Positions 46,701 to 58,023 of a DNA stretch of 64,000 bases are shown piece after piece. The stretch comes from Halichondria panicea (Eukaryota; Porifera; Demospongiae; Suberitida; Halichondriidae), in assembly GCF_963675165.1 (NCBI RefSeq), contig NC_087382.1:5123963-5187962 (forward strand), given 5' to 3'. A program made the position numbers and the translations under genes. Below the pieces are notes generated by a model, which searched no databases, was not told the origin of the DNA, and saw only the letters and a list, made by a program, of their open reading frames with translations. Position 1 is the stretch's first letter. Each line of letters opens with the position of its first letter.

Positions 46701-48215
46701 ATCTCGGAATGTCAAAACAGATTGCTGAATGAATAAAGCACCAGCTTTCGCTACGTTATTTGTGATGACAGTATCACTGATAGACACACTCGAATAGGAG
46801 TACATAGCTGCACCATAATTACCACGATTTCCTGTTAGTTCACTTTCAAATATGTTAAGGGTACCCAACTCTATGTTTATACCGCCACCCCAATCGGCTT
46901 TATTGCCATTTATGACTGTTTTCACGATGTAGGCATTGCAGGCATAATAATAAACACCACCACCCCATCTGTGTGCACTGTTGTTTGTTATGTTGCATTT
47001 GAAAATCGAGAATATTTTGCCGTTACTCTCATCAGCGTAGATTGCTCCTCCTATATATTTCGCACTGTTACTTGTTAGTTCACTATCAGCGATGTATATG
47101 TTACTAGAATGAGAATAAATTCCTCCACCATATTCGGAAGCACTGTTGTTTTCGAATAAACTGTTTGATATTGACATATTCGATTGATCAAAGATGAGTA
47201 TCATTCCTCCCTGCGTGGCTCTGTTGTTGGTCAGTTCACTATCAGCAATATATATATCACTAAAACGAGCATAAATTCCTCCACCAGATTTTGTACCATT
47301 GTTGTTTTTGAATGAACTGTTTGAAACTGACACATTAGATTGATCAAAGATAGATAACGCTCCGCCCCACATTGCACGGTTACTCGTTAGTTCACTATCA
47401 GTTATGTATGCGTCACTAGAATGAACATAAATAGCTCCACCATTTTTAGAAGCACTGTTGCGGTCAAACACACTGTTTGAAATAGATATAGTAGATTGAG
47501 GAAGGGCACAAATTGCTCCACCATAACTTGCATTGTTTCTCAAAAATGTACATTTCGATATGACAATGTTTGTTGAATCCACTTTGATTGATCCACCGCA
47601 TCTTTGTACAGCAACATCATGTCTGTTTCTTTTGAACACACTATTTGTGATTCTTACTGCATTTCCAGACTGTACATACAAAGCTCTAGCAAGATTGTTT
47701 TTGAACGAAACACGATCAATTGAAGTGTTTTGTGTGTTTCTGATATAGAGTAAAGCAGGACTGCTATCAGAAAATCTCGAGAAATAGCACTCCGAAATTG
47801 AAAAGTTTGCCACATCATTAATAGTCAGTTTTTCTTGCGAAGTAGTTCCAATTTCAGATGTAAAATTTAAATTTTGAATGTTCAATCGACCGATACTAGT
47901 AAATTGGATACTACTGTTTCCCTTAAATAGTATCACTGAATTATCCTCTCCAATCAACTGCACAAATGTGAAATTTCGTACTGTAAAAAAACGACTAAGA
48001 GGATGAATCCCTGGTAGAAAAATCAAAGTCATACTGCCTCCGCTAGAAAATTGGTTTCGTTGAATAAGTAGCTCGAGCGAAAATGTGTTGTTACTAGAGC
48101 CATTAAATGTACGGGTGGAAATTTCTGGCGCTATGTAGTAAGTTTCCGAAATCACCAATCTCAAACCAGAGAGAATCAGAGTAACAATCAGTAGTTGAGG
48201 AATGAGGTGCATCAT
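43776..48215 (-). CDS. Pmp-like beta-helix ectodomain / multipass membrane protein (intact copy 1)
   Basis: Uninterrupted frame of 1479 aa from the Met-Met-His start at 48215; the frame stays open to 48308, but all three local copies share a probable acceptor (tcctcag) just before this Met. Residues 1-22 form a signal peptide (PQLLIVTLILSGLRLVIS). About residues 20-740 form a right-handed beta-helix-like repeat region with the FxxN and GGAI/GGGIY motifs of Pmp-type proteins (SVFDRNSASKNGGAIYV, SELTSN). Around 900-1030 lies a Cys-rich part (CTCPVGFQQTNDTIECICDC; RSGVLCGECEEG). About 1030-1380 contain eight hydrophobic helices, with FYANIVAANRALFLP and INLDLGIETCFYDG after and between early helices. 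The last 100 residues form a polar tail. It is probably a cell-surface receptor or adhesion protein; no ligand can be named. Confidence 0.85.
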   Translation of the reverse strand: MMHLIPQLLIVTLILSGLRLVISETYYIAPEISTRTFNGSSNNTFSLELLIQRNQFSSGGSMTLIFLPGIHPLSRFFTVRNFTFVQLIGEDNSVILFKGNSSIQFTSIGRLNIQNLNFTSEIGTTSQEKLTINDVANFSISECYFSRFSDSSPALLYIRNTQNTSIDRVSFKNNLARALYVQSGNAVRITNSVFKRNRHDVAVQRCGGSIKVDSTNIVISKCTFLRNNASYGGAICALPQSTISISNSVFDRNSASKNGGAIYVHSSDAYITDSELTSNRAMWGGALSIFDQSNVSVSNSSFKNNNGTKSGGGIYARFSDIYIADSELTNNRATQGGMILIFDQSNMSISNSLFENNSASEYGGGIYSHSSNIYIADSELTSNSAKYIGGAIYADESNGKIFSIFKCNITNNSAHRWGGGVYYYACNAYIVKTVINGNKADWGGGINIELGTLNIFESELTGNRGNYGAAMYSYSSVSISDTVITNNVAKAGALFIQQSVLTFRDTNVISDNSNSSIYALNCVVRFDGPTKLNNNHGNLGGAIFAVQSQIYFNAEIGKVLIVNNKANFGGGIFLRETTLFVHYPVQISFNTASNGGGIFAYLSSIKFESGLDETRTSMITSNTAYRNGGGIFAIASTVTILHFFLYVDRNNAMSNGGGIYLQQSSKVQIFKQWNEDTTSGIYVMLHMGNNTAHSGHGGGIYVDDSTEIGGTCRGGITNELAQSVFSECFIQTLNLYDLTPYNGTVFVNTFLTNNTAKFGSNVYGGLLDRCTLNPFAEFYTASNGLEYFRNTVNFSSNLSVASDPVEVSLCNGSEKSSVIIRGGVLKINVMAVDQVGNPVNATIRSSVISKSGVGRLKEGQTEQRVGNQCTEIEYNVFSQDSAAQVELYADGPCANLGKSTQSISITFLPCTCPVGFQQTNDTIECICDCDPDLQQHQISECSHDQETVRLETNIWIGVDISTTLNMTSYIVSDCPFDYCVEKPFDVVLGNQNEIDRQCDYNRSGVLCGECEEGLSLVLGTSKCLECSNLFLSLLIPFAVLGVALVAFILLLNITIATGTIHGLVFYANIVAANRALFLPRDTSKFLKVFIHWINLDLGIETCFYDGMNSQAKVLFQLVFPAYLFLLIFLIIILSKYFDSFSKLLSNRNPVAALGTLILLSYSKLLRFIIAALQSTVLDSSHGMVWSYNGNVRYFSREHIPQFVAAIIILAAGGLFTVLLFFGQWFPLCSERKLMKWTKNTKYIGFMDAYHAPFTPKHRYWVGLLLLALIIHNLVTSFSPNPYLPVISAGCLPVGIIVFKAMRIRVYKKWWNEFAETLFLLNLIFLAFGTLYTNIKTVNSTGYALSNISVGITFVLFLVFVIGYHVYEFILKKTGIFQKLSHSVRNVARDKRQSQNLNGQETNKSHETINANALDLPASSEYHSYVDGDGKTMTSAQLRLSYIDDLSPVVEGDYIIGPSSEFRSKVRVTHTVVEFKNITL

Positions 48216-48308
48216 GTGACCAGACTGCCACTGAGGACGTACGTATGTCCACTCTTGAAAGATGAGATGAGTCGCTCTGCTCTGTAAAAGAGTATAAATT
48301 ATTATCAC

Positions 48309-48583
48309 AGTCGTGAATCAGTTTGCCAAGGAGATAACTATAGCTCCATAAACTGTAGCAACACTATAGCTGGATTGATTGTACACAATCCTGTATGTAT
48401 AATAATAATGTAACATTATTGAGGTTGAAAACTTACAACTTTGTATTTAGGTACCTTGACACTGTGAATAGATTTCAAAAAAAGGATTGTATATCATCTA
48501 TATAGCTCTCAGACTGATTCTATATATCTTTCTTTCTTATTAATGTAGTCTATAGATGCTCCGACTGCATGGTGTTGGTCAAT
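48309..48583. repeat. 5' flank shared with copy 3 in inverted orientation
   Basis: The inverse of this segment matches 61894-62180, including GACTGCATGGTGTTGGTC at the outer edge (48566-48583), which abuts the CA microsatellite in copy 3. Homology stops there. Confidence 0.85.
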
Positions 48584-50507
48584 TTCAGGGAATGTGCATG
48601 CTTAAGTAAAGCCTACTAAGCTTTGACTGATACCTTCTAAGTGAGGAAGTGTTGTCTATGGTATTGCCAACGCTGTTGATGTTATGAAGATTATCAAGTG
48701 GTTGAGGGCGATAGGTGGGTGGTTATTGGATTAGGGTTACTGGAGATCAGTCATCATCTGAGTCATCATGGTTAGATCTAAAGCTTAAATGTATGTTAGC
48801 ATGCATCTATAGAATTGTCAGTTACTTTCGATACATGAACCCGAGTACTGCCGTTATAAATTATTATAGTACAAATTTTCCATCGAGTCTTCTCATGGGT
48901 GTGCCTGTATATTCTACAAATTATTGACCCTCACCCACACACTTAGAAATCTAATGTGGTTAACCCACCTTATATGTAAACATATACTGTTGAACGGATG
49001 TGTTGTATGCATCAGTGGGTGCATGGATAAACAAGTCGATAATTAAATCTATACTTCCCATGCATGTTGTTGTACTAGCTATACTTGTAGAATATACTTT
49101 TGCATGTCTAATTCAATGCTTGCTTTGACTGGTATACAGTAGGATAATTATAACAAAGCATCTTCTCACTTGATTAATTGTTAATTGTTGTAGATTCTAC
49201 AACTTGTTTTCCCAACAGTGGCTTGTCAAACACATTCTATTGTCCATTAGGTGGGTAGTGACAGAGTAACTAGATTTTCTCCAAGTATAGGGGATTTCAG
49301 GCATACCAAGTTGAAGTGCAGTCAACCATGACCACTAATTGCATTAGTGAAGTAAAACATATACATGTATGGTAATCATGTGTTAGGAGATGGTCAGTCA
49401 TGGATGGCTGCACATCACTTCTGCCAACAAACATCCGTACATTAGGGATCAGCTAGAGATAGGAGTTTTATAGAGTGGCTGCTTATGGAGGCTCATGTAT
49501 GCTGGCTAATTATTCTTTAGATGCTAAGACAATGAGTGCTGCATGCAAGCTGCGCTGTGCTAATGCCTCTCGCCATGTTTTTGCTTTCACTCTAGAGTGT
49601 TATATAGAAGAGGTGAAGAGGTAATTATGTAATGCATGTTACATTATTATTGTTGATTGTAATTGTTGACAGAATTGAATTCTACACAGTCACTATAGGA
49701 GGGGAGTTTAATGGAAACAGAAGCCTATAATTATCTGATGGCTTGATGAATAATCTTCAACGATAGAAGCAATTGCATGTTATTTAAATGGCCCAGTGGG
49801 AGCAAACCTTTGTCAAAGCACCAGTTCAACCATATTGTGTTGTGCCATGTGATAATCTGATGTACTGCTCTGATGTGTACTGCATGCGTAAACCAATAGT
49901 CTAAGATCTATAAGTATCTACAGCTGTTTAAAACCTTGTGTGTTGTGAGTCATGTGAGAGGACTGTTTAGGTTGTGGCATTGTACGTTGTGTGTCATGTG
50001 AGAAGACTGTTTAGGTATAGTGGCATTGTACGTTGTGTGCCATGTATAAGATAGTAGCATTGTGTTAAGTATGCAGTACCACCTGGTACATGCAAAAGAA
50101 TTCTGTGCTGTGCATGTAACTGGTAGATGCTAGCATAATGTGGGCATAGAAAATACCGTACATCAGGTCAACTGCGATGTAAATTGAATGTGAATGACAC
50201 TGTAGCCTGATTACTGTGTTAAATTTTACTTGAAAACGGAATACTATATAGGTATAAAAGTAAGTTGCATGCAGGTATACTAAGTCCCATAGTATACCTC
50301 CTCTGAGGCACTTTTCCCATGTATACTTCCCATGTAGAGCTTATCAACTAGTGTCTAAAATTATGTTGTTACCATTACATGAACATTCTAAAATTATGTT
50401 TTAGTGTCTAAAATTATGTTGTGCTCCGTGGTTTACACTGAGGAATACTGTGGGAATAAAATAATAGGTAATAGGATGTTATTTAGCAATGTCTTGAGCA
50501 TCATAAT
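48584..50507. other. Intergenic, no gene seen
   Basis: A/T-rich with GCATGC/TGCATG palindromes. A unit of about 55 bp (CATTGTACGTTGTGTG with CATGTGAGA-GACTGTTTAGG) is repeated two to three times at 49932-50045. No exon recognised. Confidence 0.5.
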
Positions 50508-52024
50508 TATACCAGCTGTGTACTATGGATGCATGTTATTTGTCTTTTGATGTATATAGATATCCCTTTATAATTTTGGCACATGCATAACATGCACTTG
50601 TCCGGCATGTTTTGATTATGATGTATGAAGTAAGTGGCTTCTGTAAATCATTGTCTTGCATGCACATGCACAGTTAGGACAACTGCATGGTGTAGACAAT
50701 AATTACCCAATTAAGAGGTGTCAGCAAAGCGTATATTTGGCAGTGAGGGGGCGTATTCACATTGTCCTTTGTCACACCATTACGAGATCCTCAGCTTTTG
50801 TACATGCATGCTAAACCCATTTAAACCTTGCGATATAAAGAGCAATCATAATGAATCAGATCAATTGCTAATAGTCTTGGCAACTACTAATGAGAGAACA
50901 CGTTACAACGTGTAACCCCAATAACTTGTAAGTGTATATTCCATGATGTTTTTTTATATGACACCTGAGTTTTAACAGGACTCTGCATGTAGATCTGTTG
51001 ATTAATTAGAGCTGTGTACTATGGGGTGTTATTTGTCTTTTGACGTATATAGACATCCCTTTATAATTTTGGCACATAACATGCACTTGTCATGTTTTGA
51101 TTATGATGTATGAAGTAAGTAGCTGCAAAATCATTGTCTTGCATGCACATGCACAGTTAGGACAACTGCATGGTGTAGACAATAATTACCCAATTAAGAG
51201 GTGTCAGCAAAGCGTATATTTGGCAGTGAGGGGGCGTATTCACATTGTCCTTTGTCACACCATTACGAGATCCTCAGCTTTTGTACATGCATGCTAAACC
51301 CATTTAAACCTTGCGATATAAAGAGCAATCATAATGAATCAGATCAATTGCTAATAGTCTTGGCAACTACTAATGAGAGAACACGTTACAACGTGTAACC
51401 CCAATAACTTGTAAGTGTATATTCCATGATGTTTTTTTATATGACACCTGAGTTTTAACAGGACTCTGCATGTAGATCTGTTGATTAATTAGAGCTGTGT
51501 ACTATGGGGTGTTATTTGTCTTTTGACGTATATAGACATCCCTTTATAATTTTGGCACATAACATGCACTTGTCATGTTTTGATTATGATGTATGAAGTA
51601 AGTAGCTGCAAAATCATTGTCTTGCATGCACATGCACAGTTAGGACAACTGCATGGTGTAGACAATAATTACCCAATTAAGAGGTGTCAGCAAAGCATAC
51701 TATGTATTTGGCAGTGAGGGGGCGTACTCACATTGTCATTTGTCACACCATTATACGAGATCCTCAGCTTTTGTATTGTTATGTACATGCATGCTATTAT
51801 TATAGTTAAGCCCATTCAAACCTTGTGATATAAAGAGCGCAATCATAATCAGAGGTTATTTAGATCATTGCTATATACCTCTTCAGACTTGGCAACTACC
51901 AATGAGAGAACAAGTTACAACGTGTAACCCCAATAACTTGTAAGTGTATATTTCATGATGTTTTTTTATATGACACCTGAGTTTTAACAGGATCCTGCAT
52001 GTAGATCTGTTGATTAATTAGAGC
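50508..52024 (+). repeat. Triplicated 483-bp tandem repeat
   Basis: Three head-to-tail units start near 50510, 51009 and 51492, each with GCACATAACATGCACTTGTC-like, AGGTGTCAGCAAAGCG and CTGCATGTAGATCTGTTGAT blocks. A 65-codon open frame is identical in units 1 and 2 (50718 and 51201, offset 483) but broken in unit 3, so it is unlikely to be a gene. The array ends about 120 bp before the copy 2 start. Confidence 0.93.
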
Positions 52025-52144
52025 TAGTATATTTGTGGCTATAGCTTGCAGTCACTTTTCAATACTAATTGTGATGTACTCTACATTGAAGTATATTGAC
52101 TCACCATTTGAATGTGTGTTCGTCCTCAGTGGCAGTCTGTTCAC

Positions 52145-55100
52145 ATGATGCACATCATTTATCAACTACTGATTGCTACAATTCTCTCTGGCTCGGCAAT
52201 TTCCCAAACTTACTACATTGCCCCAGAAAATTCACTATATGGCTCTAGTAACAACACAATCTCTCTGGAGTTGCTTATTAGTCAGAATCAATTTTATGGT
52301 GGAGAAAACTTGACATTGGTTTTTCTACCAGGAAATCATTTTCTTACCAGCTCTCTTACAGTACAGAGTTTTATGTTTGTGGATTTGATTGGAGAGAATG
52401 ATTCTGTGATAATGTTTAGTGGAAGAAACAGTTTAATGGAATTTTCTACAATTGGTCAGTTGAACATTGAAAACTTAAGCTTTACATCTGATATTGTTGG
52501 ATTTACTTCTGAAAGAAAGCTCACCATTAATTATGTGACTAACTTCTCCATTTCTGGTTGCTTTTTCTCGGGTTTTAACGGTACATCACGTCCTACCTTG
52601 CTCTATACCCATCGTACTGAAAGTACTTCAATTGATTATGTCAGGTTTGAAAACAATCTTGCTCTAGCTATACACATACGTTCTGGAAATCAAGTAATTA
52701 TAACACATTGTGTGTTTGAAAGGAACTGGAACAGTGCTCGAAGTGGAGGAGCAATCAGAGTGGATTCAACAATGATAGTCGTATCCGAGTGTAAATTTTT
52801 CCAAAACATTGCAAGTTACGGTGGAGCCATTTGCATCTATCCTCAATCCAATTATGTGAGTATCACTGATACTGAACTAACAGACAACAGTGCCACACAC
52901 GGGGGAGCAATTTATATCTATCGTCAAACTAATATGTCGGTCTCAAACACTTTATTTGAAAGCAACAATGCTTCAAAAGATGGTGGAGGAATTTATGCAT
53001 ATCGTTTTAGTGATATAAACATCACTGATAGTGAACTAACAAACAATACTGCCACATGGGGGGGAGCGATTGCTATCTATCGTCAAACCAATTTGTCGGT
53101 CTCAAACACTTCATTTGGAAGCAACAATGCTTCAAAAGAGGGTGGAGGAATTTATGCTGAGTTTAGTGATATAATTAACATCACTGATAGTGAACTGACA
53201 AACAACAGTGCTGATAGTTGGGGCGGTGGTATTTTCTTGTATAGCCCAACAAACGTCCACATCACGAAGACTGTTATAACAGGTAACAGAGGTAATCCAT
53301 GGGGTGGTGGTATATTCACCGAGTTAGGTAACATCTACATCTCTGAAAGTGAACTAACAAGTAACAATGCCGATTATGGTGCACCTACGTATTCCTACTC
53401 GAGTGTATCTATCAGCGATTCTAACATCACAAATAATGTAGCAAAAGCGGGTGTTTTGTAAATTCAGCAATCCGTTTTGACATTCCGAGATACCAATGTA
53501 ATCAGTGACAACAGCGAAAGCTCCATATAATTATGCTCTTAACTGTGAAGTTAACTTTAATGGACCAACCACACTCAAAAATAATCACGGCACCCTTGGT
53601 GGAGCCATATTTGCTGTACAGAGTCAAATCTATTTTAACACAGAAATTGGAAAAGTTTTAATTGTCAACAACACAGCTGATTCTGGAGGAGGAATATTTC
53701 TGAGAGAAACCACGTTATTTGTTTATTATCCAGTTCAAATATCTTTCAATACTGCGAGTAATGGTGGAGGTATTTTCGCTTACCTAAGCAGTATTAAATT
53801 TGAATCAAACGTATATGCTACTCGAACAAGTATGATCACAAGTAACACAGCTTATCGTGACGGTGGGGGTATCTTCGCTATTGGATCAACCATCACGATT
53901 CTTCATTTCTTCCTGTATGTGGATAGGAACAATGCGATGTCTAATGGCGGGGGAATTTACCTGCAAGAAAGTTCCAAAGTACAAATATTCAAGGAGTGGC
54001 ATGAATACACATATGAAGAATGTATAGTTATGCTACACATCGGAAATAATGCAGCTCATTTCGGACATGGTGGAGGCATATACGTTGATGATAGTACAGA
54101 AATTAATGGTACTTGTAGAGGTGGGATCACTAACAAATTAACTAAGAACGTTTTCTCTGAATGCTTCCTTCAAACTCTCAATTTGTATGACTTGACTCAT
54201 TATGATGACACAATTTTTGTAAACACTTTCCTCACAAATAATACAGCCTTTAAGTTTGGATCAAATGTGTATGGAGGTCTTCTGGATAGGTGCACACTCA
54301 ACCCTTTCGCAGAATTCTATACAGCTTCAAATGGATTGGAATACTTCAGAAGCACTGTCGAACTTTCGAGTGATTTATCAGTTGCTTCAGACCCGGTGGA
54401 AGTAAGTTTGTGTAATGGATCCGAGAACAGTAGTGTGATTATCAGAGGAGGTGTACTAAAAGTGAATGTTATGGCTGTTGATCAAGTTGGTAATCCAGTT
54501 AATGCTACAATTCGAAGCTCTGTTATCTCTAAAAGTGGTGTTGGTTGTCTCAAAGAAGGACAGACAGAACAAAGAATTGGCAATCAGTGCACAGAAATAG
54601 AGTACAATGTATTCGCACAAGATATCGCTGCTCAAGTGGAACTCTATGCTGATGGTCCCTGTGCTAACCTTGGAAAGTCAACACAGAGTATAAGTATTAT
54701 ATTTCTTCCTTGTACTTGTCCTGTTGGATTCCAACAAACCAATGATACAATCGAATGCATTTGTGACTGTGATCCAGATTTACAACAACATCAAATCTCG
54801 GAATGTTCTCATGATCAAGAAACAGTTCGACTTGAAACTAACATATGGATAGGGGTTGATATCAGCACAACACTCAATATGACAAGCTACATAGTTAGCG
54901 ACTGTCCATTTGATTATTGTGTAGAGAAACCATTCGACGTTGTTCTTGGCAATCAAAACGAGATAGACAGACAGTGTGACTACAATCGAAGTGGTGTCTT
55001 GTGTGGAGAATGTAAGGAGGGACTCAGTCTTGTTTTAGGCACGTCAACATGTTTGGAATGCTCAAATCTCTTCCTCGCCTTGTTAATTCCTTTTGCTGTA

Positions 55101-56421
55101 TTAGGTGTAGCACTGGTTGCATTCATACTCCTGCTTAATATCACCATAGCTACTGGGACCATACATGGACTCATTTTTTACGCGAATATAGTTGCAGCAA
55201 ATAGAGCATTGTTTCTACCACGCGACACCTCAACTTTTTGAAAGTTTTCATAAATTGGATCAATCTTGACTTGGGAATTGAGACATGCTTTTACGATGGA
55301 ATTAACTCTCAAGCGAAAGTTCTTCTTCAACTTGTCTTTCCAGCATATCTGTTTCTTTTGATGTTCTTAATAATAATTTTGAGCAAGTACTTTGACTCAT
55401 TTGCAAGGCTCCTCTCTAACAGAAACCCAGTTGCTGCCCTAGGCACACTCATCCTACTCTCTTATTCCAAACTTTTACGGTTTATCATTGCTGCATTGCA
55501 GTCCACAGCTTTAGATTCTTCTCATGGAATCGTTTGGTCCTATAATGGTAACGTGCGCTACTTCAGTCGAGAACACATCCCTCAGTTTGTTGCTGCTATC
55601 ATAATCCTCGCTGCTGGTGGTTGTTCTTTGGACAATGGTTTCCTCTCTGTTCCAAATGGAAGCTCATGAAATGGACCAAGAACACAAAGTACATAGGCTT
55701 CATGGACGCATACCATGCTCCATTCACTCCCAAGCATCGCTACTGGGTGGGACTGCTTTTCTTTGCTTTGATTATCCACAATCTAGTGACTGCATTCTCA
55801 CCAAACCCATACCTACCTGTTATATCAGCTGGCTGCTTACCAGTGGGAATTATCGTGCTCAAATCATTGCGTATTAGAGTGTTTAAAAAGTGGTTGAACG
55901 ATTTCGTGGAAACACTGTTTCTACTCAATATCATTTTCCTAGCCTTTGGTACATTGTATTTCACCATCAAAAATGTGAGCAATATTGGTCGTGACGAGAT
56001 TAGCAATGGCCATGCGTTAGCAAACACTTCTATTGGCATCGCATTCATCCTCTTTCTAGTGATTGGTGTCGGCTACAACTTTTACCAATTTATTCTGAAA
56101 AAAACCGATGTCTTCCAGAAGCTATCACATTCATTGAGAAATGTAGCTCTCGGAATAAAGTCTCAGTGGAAAGCTCGAATTGTTGATGGACAAGAAAAGA
56201 ACATATCGTATGAAATGGTCAGCCTACCATCGAGTTCCGAGTACCACTCTTACACCGATGGAGCCGGTAAAATCACAAGTTCTGATGAGCTGAAACTGTT
56301 GTACATCGATGACCTTGCCCCAGTGGTTGAAGGTGACTACATAACAAATCCTTCTACAAAAATTCGATCTGAAATCTCGGTAACACATACAGTGGTTGAA
56401 TTCAAAAATGAACAATCATAA
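52145..56421 (+). pseudogene. Pmp-like beta-helix / multipass membrane protein, copy 2, four disabling lesions
   Basis: Collinear with the intact copy at 43776-48215. Lesions relative to it: (1) TAA at 53459-53461 where copy 1 has a Phe codon; (2) a 4-base insertion near 53529, shifting the frame; (3) a 1-base deletion near 55236, giving TGA at 55239-55241; (4) a 16-base deletion near 55620 in a membrane helix. Between lesions the reading is long and well conserved (signal peptide, FxxN/GGAI repeats, Cys-rich part, helices, tail). The beta-helix is more diverged than the membrane half, which is almost identical. The lesions fall late in an otherwise sound gene, suggesting recent inactivation. 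The truncated first frame (439 aa from 52145) could still give a secreted beta-helix fragment. Confidence 0.88.
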
Positions 56422-57458
56422 TAACTATAATAGTAGAGTTTAATTATTTTCATGCACTTGTATGTATCATCGTTTATAATGAGCTACATGCATAATTTGT
56501 GTAGATTGAAGAATTATATATAGTTAAAAAAAGTTTCTTATAAAAATTAATTATGGCTAGACTATAGTTACCAAGCTTGCATACTAAATATTTTGCTGCG
56601 TGCATGGTTGGTAGGCCTTGGCGGATTTTGCTATCATAAGTTTAAGGAGAATAGGTACACTCTACTCCTGCATGAGCATTGAGAATAATGCTGTGAAAAT
56701 ATGCAATACAATTATCGAAAATAAAAGGATACTTTTTATGATCTACATTGGAAATCTATACGGTGACAAAGTACCTGCATGCTATCAGGGGTACCTTAAG
56801 ATCCTCCTGATGCTATACTATAAGAAGTTGTAAGTGTTCATAGGATTGTATTCCATCCAGCTAGAGAAAAGTATATAATTATCAGACATAACATAAAACT
56901 AGACAGCTGCCAGATGAGCACGAATGTGCGAAACAAGCTGATTTTTCATAGGTTTACCTATTAGTTAAACTCCAAAAATGATAGCCCAATTCTAAAATGT
57001 GCATGATATAAACACCAAAATGTGGTCGTGTTTGATAAAATGACAATGGTTGGGTCACTTTTAGACACTGACAGTGACAAGGAACAACTTTCTGATGCAG
57101 ATTCTTGACTTGTACTATTTTGTAGCGTGCAATTTTTGATAAGTCACAGTACGTACGTACGCATGCCCAGCTAGGAAACTTGGAGGTGTGGTCTCCATTT
57201 TTTTTAAGGTCAAAATTATGATGTTGAAAGACGGTTAGAAAAAATAAACATGTACGTACTTAGAGTTCTAAAGGTTTGTGAGAGTTTGGGTATAGATCTA
57301 TATACATGTACAGTCTATTCGCACTCGAACCGCGTCTCCGCTTGGATCAGGTCCATTGGAGACTGGCGAATGTCTCTTCTGCGGGTGGAACGAGATCCAC
57401 GAACACAACGTATGGCTGATCTTGCCAATGGAAAGGCCAGACTGTATCTCATCCAGCC

Positions 57459-57498
<40 letters not shown>

Positions 57499-58023
57499 AG
57501 AACACAAAAGTAGTCATTAGATTCGAGGTAAGGTCGTTTTTAAGGCAGCTATTTCCTGAGCTGCAGCCACCTCGCTATTCCGACCAAGCTGCATGGTCCC
57601 AAGGGTGACCGGATTAACGAGAGTCTACTGTATGTCACTACACTCGTTACCTGTAGTTGTGTTCTGCTCACTCATGCATGTGTGAAGGGCATGCACTCCA
57701 ATGACAAGTTAGTTTCCCGTTCTTCTTTACCATTCTTACTTCCTTTAAAGAGGCTGCATGTGGGCAGAAGGTGTAACTCGGTATCTATATATAGTTTTAG
57801 TTACAGTGTCCCAAAGCTGAGGGACATAAATACCTCACACCCATAATTATGACCTATTACTTTGTTTCAGAAAAATTAATATCCATTTTTCAATATATTG
57901 GTCTGACAGCATCTATAAACTAAAACTGTATAATTATGTGAATGTACATAATTATATATATATTATACTGAGCTACATCTCAAGATCAATCGAAGAGTTT
58001 AGCATCCTTGACGTTGCGACTGC
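56422..58023. other. Intergenic with a MITE and (CA)n tract
   Basis: Contains a pogo/Tigger-like element at 57523-57632 and a CA microsatellite at 57462-57497. A GC-richer segment at 57310-57450 is open in more than one frame, one reading ECLFCG...HEHN, but no domain could be assigned. No other exon seen. Confidence 0.45.
57523..57632. repeat. Pogo/Tigger-like MITE (GGAATAGCGAGGTGGC family)
   Basis: Read inversely it begins TACAGTAGACTCTCGTTAAT-CCGG, like pogo-type ends. The body matches 41600-41690. Confidence 0.7.

Noticed and set aside
50718..51398. Two identical 65-codon frames
   Set aside because: They are the same piece of a 483-bp tandem repeat, and the third unit breaks the frame.
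57250..57513. Possible exon with an ECLFCG...HEHN reading or an Arg-rich reading
   Set aside because: Neither frame has convincing splice borders or an identifiable domain; it ends in a CA repeat.
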